Below are positions 58,594 through 64,000 of a DNA stretch of 64,000 nucleotides, piece by piece. This stretch comes from Narthecium ossifragum. Its lineage: Eukaryota; Streptophyta; Magnoliopsida; Dioscoreales; Nartheciaceae. The stretch spans positions 20,255,851 to 20,319,850 of the forward strand of contig OY986973.1 in assembly GCA_963920575.1 (NCBI GenBank). Direction: 5' to 3'. The notes under the pieces are model-generated. The model made no database searches. It was given only the letters and a program-made list of their open reading frames with translations, and had not been told where the DNA came from. Made by a program: the position numbers and the translations under genes. Position 1 is the first letter of the stretch, and each line of letters starts with the position of its first letter.

Positions 58594-58992
58594 TTAGTCA
58601 TGTTTAAGTCACTTTTACAAACATAAGGTAAACAAAAGGGTAATTATGTTATTTGTTTATGTTTTCAAGGATAACCTTGTAAATTTTGGGAATTTAGGGG
58701 TAATTGTGTAAATTCGAAGGTTTTCAGGGGCATATATGTAATTAACCCTATTTTTGTGCAACCTATCCGAAGGGGTATTGACCTTGCAACTAGAACTTTT
58801 AACAACAAACTGCTTAACAATATCATCATTATATGATGTTATGGTTATAAATGAAACTTTTGTTATCCTACGTGGCGGGAGAATGTCCTAGATAGAGTCT
58901 ATGTGACACTTATGTGGCATGATAATCCTAGGTTGAGAGAGTTTAGTGTGAGGGAGTTATTGGGTGGTTATTGTGGTGGGGTTGATGGTTAT

Positions 58993-59019
58993 CCTGCCAT
59001 GTGACAGGGGGCACAACTA

Positions 59020-59020
<1 letters not shown>
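58993..59020 (+). mobile_element. Helitron 3' terminus
   Basis: A hairpin CCTGCCATGTGACAGG (58993-59008) is followed by a short spacer and CTAG (59017-59020) before T. The preceding sequence (TTATCCTACGTGGC, GAGGGAGTTATTGGGTGGTTATTG) matches the elements ending at 16060 and 21152. The 5' end, probably near 58820, is not certain. Confidence 0.7.

Positions 59021-59068
<48 letters not shown>
59021..59068. repeat. (TA)n microsatellite
   Basis: A pure TA run follows the Helitron end. A second run is at 59279-59334 and a third at 60984-61045, the latter two at equivalent positions of the duplicated segment. Confidence 0.9.
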
Positions 59069-59069
<1 letters not shown>

Positions 59070-59070
59070 G

Positions 59071-59277
59071 CATAACAATATCTCAATTCATCTCTATTAA
59101 TCAATAATATCATGTCTTTTAAAGCTATAAGATCAAGACAAGTACAAAACTACCTTTGTTGGATTAGGGTGCGAAGAAGCAACTAATCATCCTTATTTAC
59201 AGTCATGGTATCAAGGATTAAGCATGCAAATATTTATCACCTGCTCCTTATCAACTGATATAGAAAATAAGGAGTGG

Positions 59278-59339
<62 letters not shown>

Positions 59340-59541
59340 AACTAGATCAAATAATAATAATTCGCTTGGACAGACGATATAATTAGTAACTGGACTTTGT
59401 GGTATATATGAGTTTAAAACCCTTGTTCATGGAATGCCATATGCTTATCTGATCAACTTGTTTATCATGTATGTGGACGCATTTATGTATTTTATCGTGA
59501 ATGTGGACGCATTTATGTATATGATGTTGGGAGAAGGAAAT
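59071..59541. repeat. Duplicated segment, copy A
   Basis: The stretch from ATCTCAATTCATCTCTATTA to TATGATGTTGGGAGAAGG recurs at 60658-61254. It contains a (TA)n run followed by TTCAAAACTAGATCAAATAA, and the repeat ATG(T/A)GGACGCATTTATGTAT occurring twice. Confidence 0.85.
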
Positions 59542-59815
59542 GTTAAAGTCAACCCCCACACACATCAAGGGTCCGCTTGGATTGAGAATATGATAAGCTT
59601 GTATAGTGGATAAAATAAAAATTATGTAAGTATTAAAAATAGTTATGTAAGATTATGGATAAAGTGTTTGAATGTATAAATAGGGTTTATGTATACTTAT
59701 CATCGATCCAAACGGGTCCCAAAAGTTTATATTATATATATGAGGGTGTTCCAATCAATTAGAGGTTGAAGGCCATGGGGCAATGGGTAGTGGCCCATGT
59801 AAAAGCAAAACCTTA

Positions 59816-60138
59816 GGGGGTGTTTGGTTGCTTGTATTAGCTAATGCATGCATGAGCTAATGCAGCATTTTGGTCTATACCAGTGTTTGGTTGGGCACTG
59901 CATTAACTGATGCATGCATCGGCTAATACAAAAGACTGTTTGGTTGGCCACTGCATTAACTGATGCATGCATCAGTTAATGCAAAAAGGGTCTCAAATGC
60001 TGCATTAGCAAAAACAACCAAAATTTACTAATGCAGCATTGCATTAGCAGATGCAATGCAATGCATTGCTTTAGCAGATGCAATGCACTGCATTGAGCAA
60101 TGCACTGCATTAGCTTATGCAAGCAACCAAACACCCCT
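59816..60138. mobile_element. Tourist-like MITE (TSD TTA)
   Basis: The 323-bp element has near-perfect terminal repeats: GGGGTGTTTGGTTGCTTG against its complement CAAGCAACCAAACACCCC. TTA flanks it (59813-59815 and 60139-60141). The inside is built from short repeats of TGCATTAGC, GATGCATGCATC and TGTTTGGTTGG, so it can fold into nested hairpins. TSD and TIR indicate the PIF/Harbinger superfamily. Confidence 0.88.
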
Positions 60139-60657
60139 TTAATAAACTAAGTCCCAAAAGGATTAGACCTTTTAAAATATGTAATAAACTATAAGTCCAG
60201 TGTTGGTATGATTTTAATTATAATTTAGACCCATTTAATCAAATATTTTCACCCATTAGCAACATAAAATATCAAGATAATACCCAATATTTTTTATGTA
60301 CAAAAGTCTCCTACACTTTGATGATTTGATTGAAATATATAGACAAATAATTTTTATAATCTTTATTAAATTTTGTGAAGGTTCGAGTGATAGTATATAT
60401 TTTTCATTTTCATGGGACAAAAAAATGTTTATATTATACGCAAGAAATTTTGTAACCAGTTGACCCTCCACAGCTTGTGGCCCTCCCACATGGTCATGTA
60501 CACAAAACATTTTTGTATGAGAATCTAAGTTATATATACCTATATAAACATTGTGCATATGTGGCGGAAGGGGAGAGAGGGAGAGAAAGAGAGGGTTAGT
60601 GGGCAGTTGGTTACTTTGTTAGGTGACACAGGGCCAACATAATATATATACACACAC
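60139..60657. other. Spacer with a degraded Helitron-like end
   Basis: No gene. Near 60600-60640 GGGCAGTTGGTTACTTTGTT..GGTGACACAGGGCCAAC resembles the Helitron 3' region found before copy A, so the duplication probably included it. Confidence 0.4.
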
Positions 60658-60981
60658 ATAATATCTCTCAAAAAATCTCCATTAATCAATAATATTATGT
60701 CTTTTAAAGCTATGAGATCAAGACAAGTACATAACTACCTTTGTTGGATCAGGGAGTAAAGAAACAACTAATCATCCTTATTTAGTCTAGGATTAAGCAT
60801 TCAAATATTTATCACCTACTCCTTATCGACTGATATAGAAATAAGGGGTGGTTTATATATATATTGGATTAGGGTGTAAAGAAACAACTAATCATCCTTA
60901 TTTAGAGTCATGGTATCTAGGATTAAGCATGCAAATATTTATCACCTGCTCCTTATCAACTGATATAGAAATAAGGAGTGG

Positions 60982-61049
<68 letters not shown>

Positions 61050-61254
61050 AGCTAGATCAAATAATAATAATTCGCTTAGCCAGATGATATAATTAGTACA
61101 TGGACATTGTGGTATATATGAGTTTAAAACCCTTGTGCATGGAATGCTATATGCTTATCTGATCAACTTGTTTATTTTATCATGTATGTGGACGCATTTA
61201 TGTATTTTATCGTGCATGTGGACGCATTTATGTATATGATGATGGGAGAAGGAA
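60658..61254. repeat. Duplicated segment, copy B with internal extra copy
   Basis: The segment repeats copy A from ATCTCTCAAAAAATCTCCAT onward. The part from TTGGAT(T/C)AGGG to AATAAGGGGTGGT is itself present twice (about 60740-60855 and 60866-60985). It ends at TATGATGATGGGAGAAGG. Confidence 0.85.
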
Positions 61255-61489
61255 AATAGCTCATTTAACATATCCTTCGTATGCAAAGGATCAGTTTTGT
61301 AATAAAAGCACAAAATGACTTTAAATTGTAAAATCAAACATAAAGTAATCTAATATGCAAGTTTTTTTTTTCTGGATAATAGCTAGACTCAACTAAAAAT
61401 TGAAAAAAAAATATCTCAAGCAAATAAAATGGTAGAATTATCAGGAAAGAAGAGCTGACTCTAGCTAGGAAAGAAAGTTTAGTGAGTTT

Positions 61490-63775
61490 CCATCATCTCT
61501 CTTCCCCTCTCAAAACATGTTCAACCAGAGTCAAGTCCAGATGCTCATTGATTCTGGATCGAGCTGCATCCATTGTGGACACACAAAACAATTGGCATGC
61601 CTGTGGCCACAGTGGTGCTGAAATTTCCATGCTAGCTAGCAACAACATTCCTCAAAAACTATCAAGGATTATGATTGTTTGCATGCATAGTAGTTGTGGC
61701 TTATATACAGACTTTCTATGCAGTTCCAAGAATTAAATTCATGAATACAAACACTTGGTACTCACTCCTACATGGGACTTGTTATTGGAGAAGTACTTAC
61801 AGCCTCATCTTTGCAAGAAATTCGCTCAACCTGATCATAGCTTCAAGCCGCCTCGCAGTAATAGGGATCGCAGAGGATTCCCTGTTTCATGAGCCTGCTG
61901 TCTCAGTTTCTTTAGAAACAAGAATGATGCCATACTGCTACTCAATAATTTATGTTTGGCATCAATTTTTGATCATACCTGTCTGATTTCTACATATTTG
62001 TTTTGCAACATTTCAGCAGCCTTATCAGATAATTAACCTCGGGCGACAGCTTAATTGCCTGGCAGTATTCAATGTACCTACAGCAGTTGGAAATGAGAAT
62101 TCTGTGTGTTGGAAGGGGTAATCATTAAACAAGAACATAGTTGTCCCTGCGCAGATATATCTATCTCTTTAGCCATGCATTTCTCCTTCTACAACATCAG
62201 TGCTCTTTGAGGCAGCAGCTCCACTGGCATGGACCTTAATAATGTGGCTAGCTAGTTTCTGAATATGAGAGACATACGATAAGTTTTCCCAGCTAAAAGT
62301 AGATAAAGAAGGAAAGCAATCACAAGAGTCAGTTCCTAATCTGATCACACCTTATCTTGATCATGCATTCTGTTATATTTGACAATAAAAATCAGATCAA
62401 ATCTAGAAAGAATGGTTGGTTGTCTACACGTACATGTTATCCTGCGCAGTCTGAAGGAGGAAAACTTTCTCAGCGCTAACAATCGAAGTCAATTTACGGC
62501 CAAAACAAGTTGAATTAGATCATTTAGAGACAATATAGTAGGTTAAGACCGTAAGATCATCATTAACACCCAGACAGAGGGTTAGCAGCTGCAAGTACAT
62601 ATGTTCTGGACTTGAAGTCCGAATTTCAACATCTTACATGGAAATCAACTACTAGAAACTCCTCAAGCTAAACCTTTTCTGGATGTCACATGAAAAAGCA
62701 ATTAACTTCAGACATCAGCCCCACTTAACTCTATAGTAGTTATATCATGACTACAGAATTCACTATAAGTGGAAGTCACATGCCATGTTGGCACAATGGG
62801 GCATGTCAATGAGAAATTAGGACATCAAATTGCCTTTTTTTCTCCAATCTATGAGCTGGGTTAATTCCATAACATCTGAATAGAAATAAAGTTGAAGGCA
62901 ATGCACAAGAAATATGAAAATGCACTGAGAAAAGCAATAATGTCATACACAATGAAGAAAAAGTTATCTCATTCTATGCATTGAATCAAGAAACATTTCA
63001 AGAATTTTTCAGCCTAACAGAGTATGTGATGGCTGGAATTTACAATCTCAACCTGTGATTCGCAGTGGATAGATCGCCCAAGAGCAAGACATGGATATCT
63101 CCTCTTAACCACACACCATCTGGCAAGCTCTTGAACAGCGAGAGAATGTTTATCACTCTTCTGAGCATATATTTACTTCCAATGAGATGAATGCAGATAG
63201 ACCTTTTCTGATCCTCCAAATAACAAGTAAGCTAGAGCTTTACTGACATCAGAATGTCCATGTATGGAAGGAGCAATCATTGAACATATCTCAGCATATG
63301 CATCAGGTCTTTGTGCAAAGTCTATAAACTCTGCTTCCTACAAGATAAAACATTAATATGATGTCTTTCTAAGGTAAAGGAAGATAAGAACCTCCTTGCT
63401 ATAACCTATTACAAGCAGAATCTTCAATTTTCCGCAGTAGGGCTTACCGCATCTAACGTAAAATTGGATGGACATGTAGAGTTCGTCTCACAAGTTTGTT
63501 CCATTCCAACAACTCTAATATAAGGCTGTTTAACTCCAACTGAACCCTTCTGGCTGCAAGAAATAGTGATGTTACTCAGAACTTCCACACTGGAAACAAG
63601 TAAAATTATGAAAGCCTACAACATTAAAATGTCCCCTACGCTGCAGACTGCAGATGCCTGAAAAACACTGTAGATTCCCATGGCTGTTAACGTTGTCCCA
63701 GGCACAATAGTCTGTACAAGGTGCCGATCCACTGAGATCGAGAAGCATGTTTCGTGGAAGCTACCGGTTCAAATG
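61490..63775 (-). pseudogene. MCM5: MCM5 pseudogene (DNA replication licensing factor), decayed
   Basis: MCM5 is a subunit of the MCM2-7 replicative helicase. Minus-strand pieces follow the family order: [20 protein letters not shown] (63640-63745), [13 protein letters not shown] (63448-63553), [20 protein letters not shown] and [11 protein letters not shown] (63203-63337), SLPDGVWLRGDIHVLLLGDL (63053-63129), RFDLIFIVKYNRMHDQDK (about 62355-62420), ASHIIKVHASGAAASKSTD (about 62185-62255), KAAEMLQNKYVEIRQ (about 61990), AIPITARRLEAMIRLSEF (about 61805-61870) and VSTMDAARSRINEHLDL (about 61530-61580). The Walker A GDPSTAKS reads GDLSTANH, losing the lysine. The Walker B and sensor exons are missing, and stops and frameshifts break several exons. 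The 5' part is cut off by the repeat at 63781. Introns are kept, so it is a duplicated, not retroposed, gene. Confidence 0.88.
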
Positions 63776-64000
63776 TCCTTAGAGCATTCCCAACAGATTC
63801 CCTATCTCTAAATTTAGGGAATACAATTAAAAAGTGTTATCCAACAGATTTCTTATTCCTATAGTCATTTCCTATCCCATTCCCTAAAACCAACTAGATT
63901 CCCTAGGGAATTAGAAAGCATTCCCTATATCTCCATCCACTTGTGCAGAACGGCTAGGATTAGATCTGGCCTATCAACGTCATCACCTCCCATCACAACC
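63776..64000. mobile_element. End of a transposable element (GAGCATTCCCAACAG type)
   Basis: After CCTTA the sequence GAGCATTCCCAACAGATTCC begins, rich in repeats of AACAGATT and CCCTA-type units (TTCCCTAT, ATTCCCTAGGG). This is the typical start of a Harbinger/Tourist-type element preceded by TTA. The right end is outside the window, so the size is unknown. Confidence 0.55.

Overview
The window is nuclear DNA of a flowering plant. The evidence is multi-exon GT-AG genes with plant-specific families (an AGO5/MEL1-type Argonaute, a BAHD acyltransferase), a fragment of plastid psaJ, and dense plant-type transposons. A monocot is likely, because the BAHD protein most resembles grass-type agmatine/tryptamine N-acyltransferases as I remember them, but the species cannot be read from the sequence.

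Host genes are few. Positions 29-1778 (+) hold the C-terminal exons of CACTIN, a splicing-associated factor. Positions 9255-15577 (-) hold a complete 22-exon Argonaute whose inferred CDS is exactly in frame, about 1010 aa, with an intact D/E/D/H slicer tetrad. The two genes are tail to tail. Positions 37545-38864 (-) hold an intact single-exon BAHD N-acyltransferase with its own TATA box. Positions 61490-63775 (-) hold a decayed MCM5 pseudogene that has lost the Walker A lysine.

The rest is layered mobile DNA, and many insertions can be resolved to the base by target-site duplications (TSDs). From left to right: a 6 kb PIF/Harbinger element (2897-8878) with a frameshifted transposase and nested solo LTRs; Harbinger- and Helitron-type non-autonomous elements; LINE 3' ends carrying RNase H; a tandem duplication (22.7-28.8 kb) whose two copies received different insertions, including a 1.8 kb Pack-MULE that captured parts of an LRR receptor kinase and a CIPK-like kinase; hAT-type MITEs; an endogenous pararetrovirus fragment; a plastid psaJ fragment; a broken hAT-family gene; and another solo LTR.

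The most remarkable object is a 13.3 kb Mutator-like element (45258-58593). It has degenerate terminal inverted repeats (TIRs) and a perfect 9-bp TSD (TTAGTCATG). It carries three multi-exon genes: a DUF1985-like/Ulp1 cysteine protease gene (+), a plant mobile domain (PMD, MAIN/MAIL1-like) gene (-) and a FAR1/MULE transposase fused to an OTU cysteine-protease domain (-). Arrays of ATCGGT/ACCGAT motifs lie on both sides of the PMD gene. One element thus pairs its transposase with two different deubiquitinase/deSUMOylase-type folds and a relative of host silencing factors. Right of it lie a Helitron end, duplicated segments with long (TA)n tracts, and a Tourist-like MITE.
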